From: Owenia fusiformis
Lineage: Eukaryota > Annelida > Polychaeta > Sabellida > Oweniidae
Direction of reading: 5' to 3'
NCBI GenBank assembly: GCA_903813345.2
Contig: CAIIXF020000008.1
Span: 36,978,867-37,042,866 of the forward strand
DNA length: 64,000 nucleotides
The notes beneath the pieces were generated by a model. It was not told the origin of the DNA. It saw only the letters and a program-made list of their open reading frames with translations, and made no database searches. The stretch's first letter is position 1; every line of letters starts with the position of its first letter. Of the stretch, positions 1 through 9,885 are shown piece after piece. The translations under genes were made by a program, and so were the position numbers.

Positions 1-1100
1 GTTAAAAATATATATTCAGTTTGTCTCAGTATTTAAATAATTAAAACAGGCAAAATTAGGATTTAGCATCTCATTCAGAAAAAATAGGGAGATCACTTGA
101 AAAAGACTTTAAATGGAAGTTGAACAAAGAACTAACAACTGGCACTTAAAGAGAGGCAAACTATGTCTATTTCAACCAGTGCAAGAGTGAATAATGACCA
201 ACGGTACTTAATCATAACATTTATATAAGGAACACATATTAGGTTAAATAATGACCTGATAACATAGGAATGCAGCAAATATTTAATTTTATAGCAAATT
301 GTTTACGATGGTAAGGGCATGAAAAATATGGATTTGGAATAATTATTTTGAGACTACTGATACTCAGGGATTGATTGCCTGTCAACTTTATTTTAAGTGA
401 CTGGTAATCGGTTAATTAAATTAAAAGCTAAATATTCATTGCATAGTTTGGTGAAATACCATTGGAATTCAGAAATAGTATGGTAATGAGGAAAAATAAA
501 TTTGGAAATATATCTATATTAATTTGCCAAATGAAGCATAGAAAACCTGATAGGTTTAACACCTCCTTTAGCTCTGCACCTCCCTAAATAGAACACTTTT
601 CAAAGACCTATTATTATGTGAACCCATAAATTTGAATTTAAATGAATCTGATGCATTGTGGGATCCACAGCCTTTACTATCCTTTTGGAATAGTTCCGAA
701 AAGCATTAGGTAAAGAGGGACTCTGATAAATCAGAATGAATCTGATGAAACAATTCCAAACTAGAACACAGTGTATTTTGAGGTAACAAAGGTGTTAGTT
801 ACACTTGCACAGGCATGCTGTATGTCTATTATAAATGTTTGATAATAAATGAACTGCTTGAATCATTTTCAATTTATTAAAGCATACATATAATCATATA
901 ACATACAATTGCTATTACAGTAAATGCAAGTACAAGCTGGATTTCAAAAATATTGACTGTTTATACCCAGGAATCATTCAAAGGACATGTCTAAGGCCAC
1001 TTATTTCCATATGAAGACCTGATTTATTACAATACATTTATACATAATTTCACATTTTCATTATATACCTAATTCTTGCCATACATGTTTTACTTTTGCA
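1..1100. other. AT-rich intergenic or intronic DNA
   Basis: No open frame, splice-framed exon or terminal-repeat element could be supported here on either strand. Confidence 0.5.
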
Positions 1101-1116
1101 CACGCATGTAAATTAA

Positions 1117-1745
1117 TATAAGCACATAGCAGTATATGGATGTAAATTGATGTAAACTTGATACAAGATTCTTAAGTCATGTACCAGCATTCCAAAAGTA
1201 AAAAATATATTAATTATCAATACAATGTCATATGGAAATTATTATTAGGTTACATGAAATAAGCTATTGAAAAATGTGTCCATATTACATGTTTATATAC
1301 AACCTCCACCATTTTACAAATATATAAGAAAATATTTACAATTTTTTTTAAAAGACATGTTATCACATGAAGTTGTTATTGCATACAATCCATAGAACAT
1401 GGTCTATGATATGCTTCATGATACATATTGTAAAAAATATATTAATTATCAATACAATGTCATATGGGAATTATTAAGACTTTTGTCATAATTGTGATAG
1501 GTACGGTATATACATTTTTATAAGGTGAACCATAATTGATAAGTTTTAGTGCTTGGTTACATGAAATAAGCTATTGAAAAAAGTGTCCATATTATATGTT
1601 TATGTACAACCTCCACCATTTTACAAATATATAATAAAATATTTACAATTTTTTAAAAAATACATGTAATCACATAAAGTTGTTATTGCATACAATTCAT
1701 AGAACATGGTCTATGATATGCTTCATGATACATGTTGTCATATTG
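1117..1745 (+). repeat. Two tandem copies of a 240-310 bp repeat
   Basis: The words AAAAAATATATTAATTATCA, GTTACATGAAATAAGCTATT and CATAGAACATGGTCTATGAT recur in order, first at about 1197-1430 and again from 1431. The second copy has an extra stretch containing GATAGGTACGGTATATACAT. A third copy lies at 2345-2735. Confidence 0.75.
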
Positions 1746-1778
1746 TATATGTTATATTGATCAAGTACATTTGAGGCT

Positions 1779-2216
1779 AGGCTAATAGACTAGATGCGAG
1801 TGGAAAAAATCTTGATTTACGCCATTATATATTCAAAATTCAGTCAAAGCGATGTTATATTTGAAATCTACATGTAAAAATACATCTAGAAATATGGTTT
1901 CGAAAATTGTTAATCAAGTTTGAGAATTTAATTATTTTTGAAAGTGTGACTTATAGCTCGGGTTGATTCTCCATAGAGCTCATGTTACAAAATCTAAAAA
2001 AGTGAAATATCTTTTCTTTTATTGGTCAGATAACATTTTCATTTACTGGACATGTTTTGATTTGCATAACTTTTAGATACATAAGGGTAATATGAAAATT
2101 GAACCACTAAAACAGATGTTATTTAAGTTAAAGGGAACTTTCTACTATACCCTCCATGCTATCTGACCCGAACGAGCCACCTGGTGGTGAAACTGGTAAC
2201 TACCTACTCGCATATG
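1779..2216 (-). mobile_element. MITE-like element, inverted copy of 20022-20452
   Basis: This segment matches the reverse complement of 20022-20452 along its whole length. One end carries AGATGCGAGT and the other ACTCGCAT, so the ends form a short imperfect inverted repeat. It contains no coding potential. It lies between copies two and three of the flanking direct repeat and may have inserted there. Confidence 0.65.
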
Positions 2217-2344
2217 CGTTATTACAAATACATTTAATATATGGTACCTCCCTGTTCTGTTTAAAACTATGTGATATGCATGTTTAAGTTTCACATAATG
2301 TGTTGTATTGCAAATATTAGACACATATTCTTAACACTTTTGTG

Positions 2345-2735
2345 TTAGCACATGCCAGTATATGGATAATGTAAATTGATGTAAACTTGATACAAGATTC
2401 TTAAGTCATGTACCAGCATTCCAAAAGCAAAAAATATATTAATTATCAATTCAATGTCATTTAGAAATTATTAAGACTTTTGTCATAATTGTGATAGGTA
2501 CGGTATATACATTTTTATAAGGTGAACCATAATTGATAAGTTTTAGTGCTTGGTTACATGAAATAAGCTATTGAAAAAAGTGTCCATATTATATGTTTAT
2601 ATACAACCTGTACCATTTTACAAATATATAATAAAATTATTACAATTTTTTTATTACATACGTATAATTCATAAAATCACATAAAGTTGTTATTGCATAC
2701 AATCTATAGAACATATTATCATATTGTATAAATAG
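2345..2735 (+). repeat. Third copy of the 1117-1745 direct repeat
   Basis: It shares GTAAATTGATGTAAACTTGA, GATAGGTACGGTATATACAT and ATGAAATAAGCTATTGAAAA with the two copies upstream. It is the most diverged at its right end. Confidence 0.7.
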
Positions 2736-3010
2736 GAGTTTATTTGAAACAGTTAATTACAAATACATAGAGGTTATTTAATGGGAGGGATGGAATATGA
2801 ATTTTATTCCAAGGAAAAATATTATATTGGCCAAGGAAAATATCATATTGACCGAGGGCTACAGGTCAAATTCTATCATTTCATGTCATCATAATTGGGT
2901 GATGACAAAACAAACTTGGAAATAAATTAGTTTTAGAAAACATATCATGGAATAAATAGGTTATTGATGGTCATATCATGAAGGAATATGAATTGTTGAC
3001 TGTTTTCCAG

Positions 3011-3099
3011 GTGGACCAATGTGAATGTTCCAGGAGTTTGGATGTTCCAGATCGGAGACACATTTGGAGGAAATATTGGCCAACCAGAGGAAACTGATG
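3011..3099 (+). CDS. Isolated exon resembling the end of a NIDO domain
   Basis: This is an 89-base stretch framed by a good acceptor (GACTGTTTTCCAG) and a strong donor (GATG followed by GTAAGT). It enters in phase 2, leaves in phase 1 and is fully open, encoding 29 residues. The peptide contains TNVNVPGVWMFQIG, close to the NVG-PG-W-FRVD ending typical of NIDO domains in nidogen, SNED1, mucin-4 and tectorin-like extracellular proteins. That similarity is from memory of the family. No partner exons were recognised nearby on the plus strand, so it is either one exon of a long gene with large introns or a pseudogenised exon. The other frames covering this stretch cross stops or ignore the splice sites. 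Confidence 0.55.
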
Positions 3100-4089
3100 G
3101 TAAGTAGTGACATCTTTGTTTGTATTTGTTCAATTTCCAAGGAGCCCCTTGGAAATTCTAAACAAGAGTTCACTTCAAAAGTGAAAGCTGGCAGTGAAAT
3201 GAAAGTATTAAAGATAGAAAGGAAAGTGTATAAAATGAATAAAATAATGTACCTTAACAGTTCACATATTTTGTACATGGTGCACTGATAAGCCATACGG
3301 TCATAATTTTCACCTAAAAATGCAGCCATCTAATTTTGAAGTCTCAATTATGTTAGAATTTTCTAGAGAAAATAATGTTCAATGGAGCAAACAGTAGTGC
3401 ACCTTGTCTCAACAACTTTGATATTTGGAGAAATCTTGTTTTAGACAGTTGATTCATTTAACCCTTATCCTCATGGACTTGCTTTAAAGCATGGTGCTAA
3501 GTCCCTATATATATTTGGAAAGCATAGTGTTAAACTGATTGTTTTGTGATACCATTATGGCAGTCTTAATATTGGAGGTTTTTCCAAGAATCAAAAAAAG
3601 ATTTCATATTGCAACTAAAGCTGACCAAAACACCACAAATATCAAGAAAAATGGCAAATTAAAATCATTAATTAGAATTAGAATCATTAGATCATTAAAT
3701 GCGAATTAGAATCATTAGCATATTAGCAGAAGTACCCCATATGGTGCAGATAGTGAAGAAATAAGGTGAAATGAAAGTTTGTGATGGTCTTCTCAATCAA
3801 TATAAATTTCAAAACTTTTCAAAAATATTAATTTCATTCTTGATTTTAAGGCTTCAGATAGGCGTAAATCTAAACTAGTGAACTTTTCTGCCATATTAAA
3901 TCAGGAAGATAAGGGTTAAAATCAGTGAAACCAGATGAAAATGCCCACAAAAATGAGGTATAAGAAACATGATTTTACTAGGCATAAATAATGACTGCAA
4001 AATTAGGTGTGGAATTGCAGAATCATAAATTTTAATCAATTCTTGAATGAACCAAATGATTATTAAAGGTCATGTGAGGTATGGCACCA
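3100..4089. other. No recognised feature
   Basis: This AT-rich stretch has short local duplications such as GAATTAGAATCATTAG near 3670-3720. No exon or element boundary can be supported. Confidence 0.4.
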
Positions 4090-4375
4090 CAAGTACTTTC
4101 TGGGCATAAATACAATGGGTTTTATTAAAAAATGTTTGCTTTCAAGGGAAGTCCCCATAATGATAAATATATCAATCAAACAATTCGAAAATTATGAATA
4201 GAGACCCCATTTCAACAATTTTCCAAAATGTTGAACCTAGTTACACAAAAGAGGATCTTCTCTGATATTTATTGCAATCAAAGGAATTGTTAATATAGTG
4301 TGCAATAAACTTTTGATGTGTTTAAATTGAATTTAGAAAATAGGCCTAACATATTTAAAAAAGTGCCTAGGTGCT
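4090..4375 (+). repeat. Dispersed repeat, direct copy of 37015-37510
   Basis: It shares AGTACTTTCTGGGCATAAAT, the GAAGTCCCC block, CAATTCGAAAA and AACTTTTGAT words in the same order with 37015-37510. The other copy carries extra internal sequence. It is non-coding, and its ends were not resolved. Confidence 0.6.
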
Positions 4376-4494
4376 TATACCATAATTTTTGAGTTGGATT
4401 GATATTTTACTAACGATTGGAATAAATATGCAGGATTGGCAGAGTTAATAAACTTTTCTGCAGTCCTGTTTTTGGACACCCTGTACTCTGGTAC

Positions 4495-4500
4495 TTTATT
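4495..4500 (-). terminator. Candidate polyadenylation signal
   Basis: AATAAA on the minus strand, about 235 bases past the stop codon of the trypsin-like exon. It is the nearest canonical signal noticed downstream of that stop. Confidence 0.4.
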
Positions 4501-4731
4501 TCTCACAGGTTTGATTGTGGGTCATTCTTAATTTGACTGTCTTAATTTTAAAAATTAATTTTAGAAAACACAGAGAAATCCTGCAAAATTCCAACAGAAT
4601 AAGCGTTCTCACTTTTAGAATTCTGTAATTTCACTTGCAGAAAACTAGATAACAGTTGTAACAGTTGATAATTGACAATACATGTACTATACGGAATTGC
4701 CAGAGTTCTATGCTAGTCTTGTTTCATGTTC

Positions 4732-5572
4732 TCAAAGCCTACTATTTGCACTTGCATTACATATTCTTCCAGAACATGTCATATAACTATAAACATTTCC
4801 TGAAGACCCTTCAAACCTCATCTTAAATTTTTCAAAGGCATCATACAAAGGAAAGGCATATGCAATCTTTGTATTGCCCCTATATTCTTGTAAGTAAAGC
4901 ATGCCAATTATGTAACATTTCTTATTAATTCTATCCCTGACATACACCAAAGAACCACCATCACCAAAATCTGCAAATGGCTGGTCATTAAGGCTACAAA
5001 TCTGTATGGCATTTAGCATGATAAAGGTCTTCAATGTGCCATTAATTTCACATTGGACTATACCACTGAATGAGGAATTCATAACTTTTCCCATGGTGTG
5101 ACCTGTTCTCATACCCTTCTTTTGTACTATATGTAGGTTTTGTTCTGCAATAAAGTCTACAGGCTTTAATTCACAGTTAAAACACCGGTTAACATTAAAA
5201 TTCAATCTTATCAATGCAAAATCAGATGTTGATATTTGTCCTTCATTGTAAACAGTAGGATCAATGCTATATTCTAAAGTACCAATGGACTCCCAATTGA
5301 TATATTTCACAACATGTTGTGCAGTAAGAGCATAAGAAATTTGTTGACCATTTGGAAATCTGAAAATAGCGCATCCACCTATCGAACCCAAATTCCAGCT
5401 CTTTTTTGTTTTTACAAGTGTTGGTATTTGTAGTTGGTCAGGACCTCCAAACTGATGTTTTCTTTCTTCATACTGTCGTCGAATCAATATCATCATTTTG
5501 ATGCTATGAACACCAGAATGTGTAAATATTGATTTATCTTGAACTTCTCCAAAGCTCTGCACTCCTTCCTTT
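4732..5572 (-). CDS. Last exon: trypsin-like (PA clan) pseudoprotease domain
   Basis: This exon encodes 279 residues after a strong acceptor (TTTTATTTTGCAG). It has no ATG near its start, so it is a 3' exon. The fold reads as S1-like: TAQHVV carries the histidine, SDFALIRL the aspartate, and a GHTMGKV turn follows. Where the family has GDSG, this protein reads FGDGGSLVYV, so the nucleophile serine is glycine. One base change in the codon (AGT to GGT) would explain it. If the reading is right the protein should not cleave by the usual mechanism, and a binding or scaffolding role is inferred. The exon enters in phase 2 and joins in frame to 19543-19660 and then the Death exon at 23975-24241. 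The intron between carries the DIRS element and other repeats. Confidence 0.8.
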
Positions 5573-6387
5573 CTGCAAAATAAAATTGGCTTTTTTTATT
5601 TATTTTATTTAACAATGTCTAAAAATGAATTGATGCAGATTATCCATAAAACTGTCATATCTTTTTAATCCCTCGACATGTCCAATAGAAATGTTAAATA
5701 TTAAGAAGTGCTGTACTTAAAAATTGCTAAACAATATTTTGGTGATAGTGCCTCTCATGAGCACTATACAAGCCCTGATGTTTGGTGCAACCACTGATTG
5801 GTGATTATTGAAAATAATTTACATCTGTTTCTAGTTTGTTCCTCTCTTTTACATGGGATGCCATTGCCAAATGTCAATTGATATGAGTAGATCATTTTTT
5901 ATTTTTTAACTTAAAAACTGCTTATTTATAGACAAAATTGAGACAAAGGATACAATGACAATGTCAGTGGGTAGGAGCAGTCAATAGCTAGGAGCAGAAT
6001 TTAAAATATAGTAATTGACCATGCTTGTTCATTTTGTCTGTGAATAAGCAGCTTTTAAGTTAAAAAATAAGTTGCATGAAAATCTTGAAATGTTTTTGTA
6101 AAAAATGATCTGCTCCTACCCATTGACCAAAGGCGATGACATCCCCTAATATTACACTTATTTTCTTCTAAAAGAAGATTGGATATCAAAATATATTCCA
6201 TGAGATAACATCAGTATTGATATGCGCGTGCGTGATAAGTCACTAGGATTCTTTGATTCATGCTCATTATTCACTGGAAATACGATAGATATTTTTAAAT
6301 GTTGAATTTTTTCTTGATATTTCTTTGCCCTCTATAATGTATCTGATTCCAACAACCGATTGGACCTCGGCATATCAATGACAAATC
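5573..6387. repeat. Intronic DNA with an imperfect inverted repeat
   Basis: An inverted pair (about 5888-5945 and 6033-6118) is anchored on AACTTAAAAACTGCTTAT against ATAAGCAGCTTTTAAGTT, with GATCATTTTT against AAAAATGATC further out. It looks like a small foldback or MITE remnant. Nothing else was recognised. Confidence 0.45.
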
Positions 6388-6433
6388 CCAAAATTTCAGT
6401 AATTTTGGTTTTTATAAGAAAACTATACTTACC

Positions 6434-6553
6434 TAATATGCTACTAATTGCCTTAATCCTACCATATAGCCTTTCTATGGTGAAACTTATACATGTATGT
6501 ATTTCGTGACAACCCTGTCTCCATCACGAGTCTATGACCTCAATTTTGTCCAT
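6434..6553 (-). repeat. DIRS 3' inverted terminal repeat
   Basis: This is the reverse complement of 12100-12219 with only a few mismatches. The shared core reads GCCTTAATCCTACCATATAG and then TTTCGTGACAACCCTGTCTC. Confidence 0.88.
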
Positions 6554-6610
6554 CCTAATTACTTACAAAAACCCATCTATGTAATAGGCGGGGTGGATGG
6601 GTGGGTCCTA

Positions 6611-6723
6611 TGATTAGTAGCATATTAGGTAAGTATAGTTTTCTTATAAAAAACAAAATTACTGAAATTTTGGAATTTTATTATGTAAACTCTTACACTT
6701 ACCGTAATATGCTACTAATTGCT
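6611..6723 (-). repeat. DIRS internal complementary region
   Basis: Bases 6611-6674 are complementary to the element's outer left end (6388-6450). Bases 6675-6723 are complementary to its outer right end (12199-12247). The two halves abut, matching the template thought to join the two ends into a circular intermediate in DIRS replication. The abutment fixes both element ends to within a few bases. Confidence 0.88.
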
Positions 6724-6947
6724 GAATACACCATACTTGGTGGCGGGCCTCATAGATTAACTTCATAGACAAACATGTAAAATTATGGTTCTCAACCAAT
6801 GGCTGACAAATCGCCTTTAATCTAAACAGATTTAGAAGTTACAGGGAAAGTTTAAAGCATAAAAAACAAATGCACACTTAGTGTTCCAACTCTAATTTAT
6901 TTACACTACAGCCTTTCTATGGTGGATATAATTTATATCACAAGACA

Positions 6948-8279
6948 TTAAATTTCAGTATTACCCGCAATAAAGTGTAAGTCACTGGAAGAGTCTTTTA
7001 CTGTAATGTCTTTCAAATAAAACTTGATGAAAGTAGTAAGATTAGACCATCTTCCAGCCTTCAAAATGTCCACAGAACTAGTTTTCTTTGAGAAAGCTAG
7101 TGACGTTGCTAATGCTCTCAGTTGGTGAGCATGTACTCTAAACTTTACCGCTGAAGATTCTGGTACTGCCTGTAATGCTCGTACTACACACTGCTTGATC
7201 CATGATGATACAGTGTTTTTGTGAATGTCTATATTGTAACCTTTCTTATAAGACAAGAATAGGTTCTTTTGGTCTGATCTTAAATCCTTAGATCTTCTTA
7301 AGTAGACTTTCAAACTCCTGACTGGACACAAGAGACGTTCATCAGGATCATCAGGATTTTCAAGAGCTTTTATCTCGATATCTGACAACAGATTTGCATT
7401 CCCAGTCTTGAGAAAAGTCTTGGGAACAAAGTCAGCTCTATATCCTAGATAATAAATAGCTTTGCTCAAGTTATGTGAAACTTTATCTATAGCTAAAGCA
7501 TGAATTTCACTTCTTCTTGCAGCAGACGCAAGTGAAACTAGGAACACAGTTTTCCAAGTTAAAAATTTTAAGTCTATCAATTCTATAGGCTCAAAAGGGG
7601 GTCTCATTAAACCTAGCAAAACTAGATTCAAATCCCAATTTGGCACAAGTTCTAAACATCTAGGCCTGTCTTGTTTGAAATTTTTCAGTAGATTTCCCAA
7701 CAAAGGATGGGAGCCTATATCTACACCAGAAGCATCTTTGATTGTATTACTGATGGCTGTTCTATAGCCTGCAATAGTGCTAGGCTGGAGGCCCTTTTCT
7801 TCAAATAGCCAATTGAAGAATTCTGCCACCTGTTCTACAGGGGCATTGAGACTATCTTTTTGTCTTTCACTACACCACTTAGACCAAATATTCCATCTTG
7901 AATCATACACTCTTGATGAGGAGATTCTTTGTGGTCTAGCCATGCGTTGGGCAACTTTTTCAGAAAAGCCCTTTGCTTTGAGCTGCTTGTGGATAATCTC
8001 CACGCGTGAAGATTCAACATTGATACATTGTTGTGAAACACCATCATATGTGGTTGTTTCAGCAGAGATGGAATCAATAGCAGGAGCCTGGGTACATCTA
8101 CTGATGTCTCCAGAAGACTTGTGAACCATGGCGGTTTCGGCCACCAAGGAGCAATCAGAATCATTTCCACATTCTCCTGCATTTTCAGTCTCTCCAAAAC
8201 CTTTGTCAATATAGGAGTTGGAGGAAATGCGTAAATCCAGAGGTTCTTCCACTCTATGCTCAAGGCATCCACTTTCCAA
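6948..8279 (-). CDS. DIRS tyrosine recombinase (integrase)
   Basis: This open frame of 443 codons overlaps the methyltransferase-like end of the RT frame in another frame, as in other DIRS elements. The recombinase proper starts near residue 105. It has an N-terminal SAM-like DNA-binding part (AEFFNWL, STIAGYRTAI) and then the catalytic core with arginine in SAARRSEIHAL, the H-x-x-R pair in HAHQLRAL, tryptophan in GRWSN and the tyrosine nucleophile in TFIKFYLKD. All expected catalytic positions are present, and no stop or frameshift was seen. It is expected to recombine a circular DNA copy into the genome. The true start is uncertain because the first 100 residues are mostly the overlapping frame read out of phase. 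Confidence is high for family and moderate for the start. Confidence 0.88.
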   Translation of the reverse strand: MESGCLEHRVEEPLDLRISSNSYIDKGFGETENAGECGNDSDCSLVAETAMVHKSSGDISRCTQAPAIDSISAETTTYDGVSQQCINVESSRVEIIHKQLKAKGFSEKVAQRMARPQRISSSRVYDSRWNIWSKWCSERQKDSLNAPVEQVAEFFNWLFEEKGLQPSTIAGYRTAISNTIKDASGVDIGSHPLLGNLLKNFKQDRPRCLELVPNWDLNLVLLGLMRPPFEPIELIDLKFLTWKTVFLVSLASAARRSEIHALAIDKVSHNLSKAIYYLGYRADFVPKTFLKTGNANLLSDIEIKALENPDDPDERLLCPVRSLKVYLRRSKDLRSDQKNLFLSYKKGYNIDIHKNTVSSWIKQCVVRALQAVPESSAVKFRVHAHQLRALATSLAFSKKTSSVDILKAGRWSNLTTFIKFYLKDITVKDSSSDLHFIAGNTEI

Positions 8280-9846
8280 GCTAGTGGATCGGGTGCTGGT
8301 GACACAAATAGATCAATTTTTGCATTGTGTCTTATGGCAAAGAGATCTACATGAGGTTGACCCCATATCTTGCATATGGTTTTGAAAACCTGATGTGATA
8401 GAGACCACTCTGTTTGAATGATTTGGTTCTTTCTCGACAGGGCGTCTGCTAACACAATCAGTCGGCCTGCGATGTGTCTTACCTGAATCCAATTTGGTCA
8501 ACATTTCCAAACCCTGTAAAGAAAGAAGCAATTTCCGACATAATAAATTTTCTCCTGCAAAAACAAGCAATAGAGAGAGTTTGGAACATAAACTGAAGCC
8601 CAGTTCAACAATCTCTTTGTTATCTGGTAAAGCACGTACGAGTGGGTACCCCCTTGATTTCTTATGTATGAAATCCCTGTCACATTGTCTGATGCAATCA
8701 TGACTGTCTGATTCACAAGTTCCGTTTTGAAAGCATAAAGAGCTTTCTTTATTGCCATCAATTCCTTCACATTTATGTGAAGAGTTTGTTCCTGACGTGT
8801 CCACACGCCTGAACGTTCTATCCCGTTCATGTGTGCTCCCCATGAAGTTTGGGAGCTGTCTGTAAAAAGACTGATTTGGTCTGCAAATCGAACTGAGTTT
8901 CTCTCATGTTCAAACGGCCCAAGGGAACACATTTCTCTGCTGCGGCCAAGAGTCCTAGCACTCTTTGCCACAAACGAGCAGTTTGTGCTGGTTTTGAGAG
9001 GAATAATTGAATTTCTTTTATCAACAAGCTTATTCGCTCTCTTGTAGGTTTGATCACACCTTTTGTTAGGTCAAACTTTGACCCCAAAAACACTAAAGTC
9101 TGAGTTGGTTCTAACTCTGACTTTTCTACGTTGATCAATAGAGCTAACTTTCTTATTAGATCTATCACCAGTTGAATATGGCTTTGACACAATTCTTTTG
9201 TGTCTGCTACTACGAGCCAATCGTCGATGTACTGAAAAATCTTCACATTGTGCTTCGTGTGAAGATATTGTTTTATCTGAGCCATCACTTGTGTGAATAA
9301 TAGAGGTGCGATTGCCACCCCATATGGTAGAGTCTTCCATTGGAAAACTCCTAGATCTTGAATTGTAAACCTCAGATACTTTCGATGAGGGGCTGCAATT
9401 GGTAGGTGCAAGTACGCATCCACTAAATCCAGGGATGCAAACCACATTCCTTTTCTTAGATGCCTTTTCACTATCTCTGGTGTGTCCATTTTGAAATGTG
9501 GCACCTCCAGAAATGTGTTCAATATTGACAAATCGGTTATTGGCCTCCAATTTGCATTTTTCTTGGGCACTAAGAATACTCAACTGTAAAAGCCTACAGA
9601 GTTTATGTTCCAAACTCTCTCTATTGCTTGTTTTTGCAGGAGCAAATTTATTATGTCGGAAATTGCTTCTTTCTTTACAGGGTTTGGAAATGTTGACCAA
9701 ATTGGAATTTGTGTTAGAACTGGGAACTCCCGAAAAGGAAGAAAATAACCTTCCTTCAGAATGTTGCAAACATTCTGTGAGCTCCTATTAATTCCCAATT
9801 TTGCCAATATTTCTGCAACCTTGCTCCTACTGGTTCCCCTGAACAT
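7835..9846 (-). pseudogene. DIRS RT-RNase H-methyltransferase frame, broken
   Basis: Reading from the right: an N-terminal segment (9846-9583) ends at an in-frame TGA (9580-9582), just before VPKKNANWRPITDLS. The RT core continues in the same frame to 8829, with FASLDLVDAYLHLPI, LPYGVAIAP and the catalytic box YIDDWL near 9225. RNase H then reads in another frame (8971-8595) with LFTDSSQTSWGAH and IASDNVTGISYIRN. The RT-to-RNase H link looks shorter than usual, suggesting a small deletion with the frameshift. A 107-base inverted copy of 9600-9706 (8488-8594) interrupts RNase H. The frame then resumes with HIAGRL, ADALSRK and a DLFA/AFPP region resembling the DAM-like methyltransferase of DIRS elements, and ends at 7835. 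It is not functional as it stands. Confidence 0.87.
8488..8594 (-). repeat. Inverted internal duplication inside the DIRS element
   Basis: These 107 bases are the reverse complement of 9600-9706 with one mismatch noticed. They lie between RLLNWA and HIAGRL of the RNase H frame and bring in a stop. The source lies in the RT N-terminal part about 1.1 kb away. Confidence 0.92.
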
Positions 9847-9885
9847 CTTATTGGGAACTGTGGCAATTTTCCGACGTGGGGAGAG

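Noticed and set aside
7777-8703. Plus-strand frames inside the DIRS element
   Set aside because: Antisense to the recombinase and RT frames.
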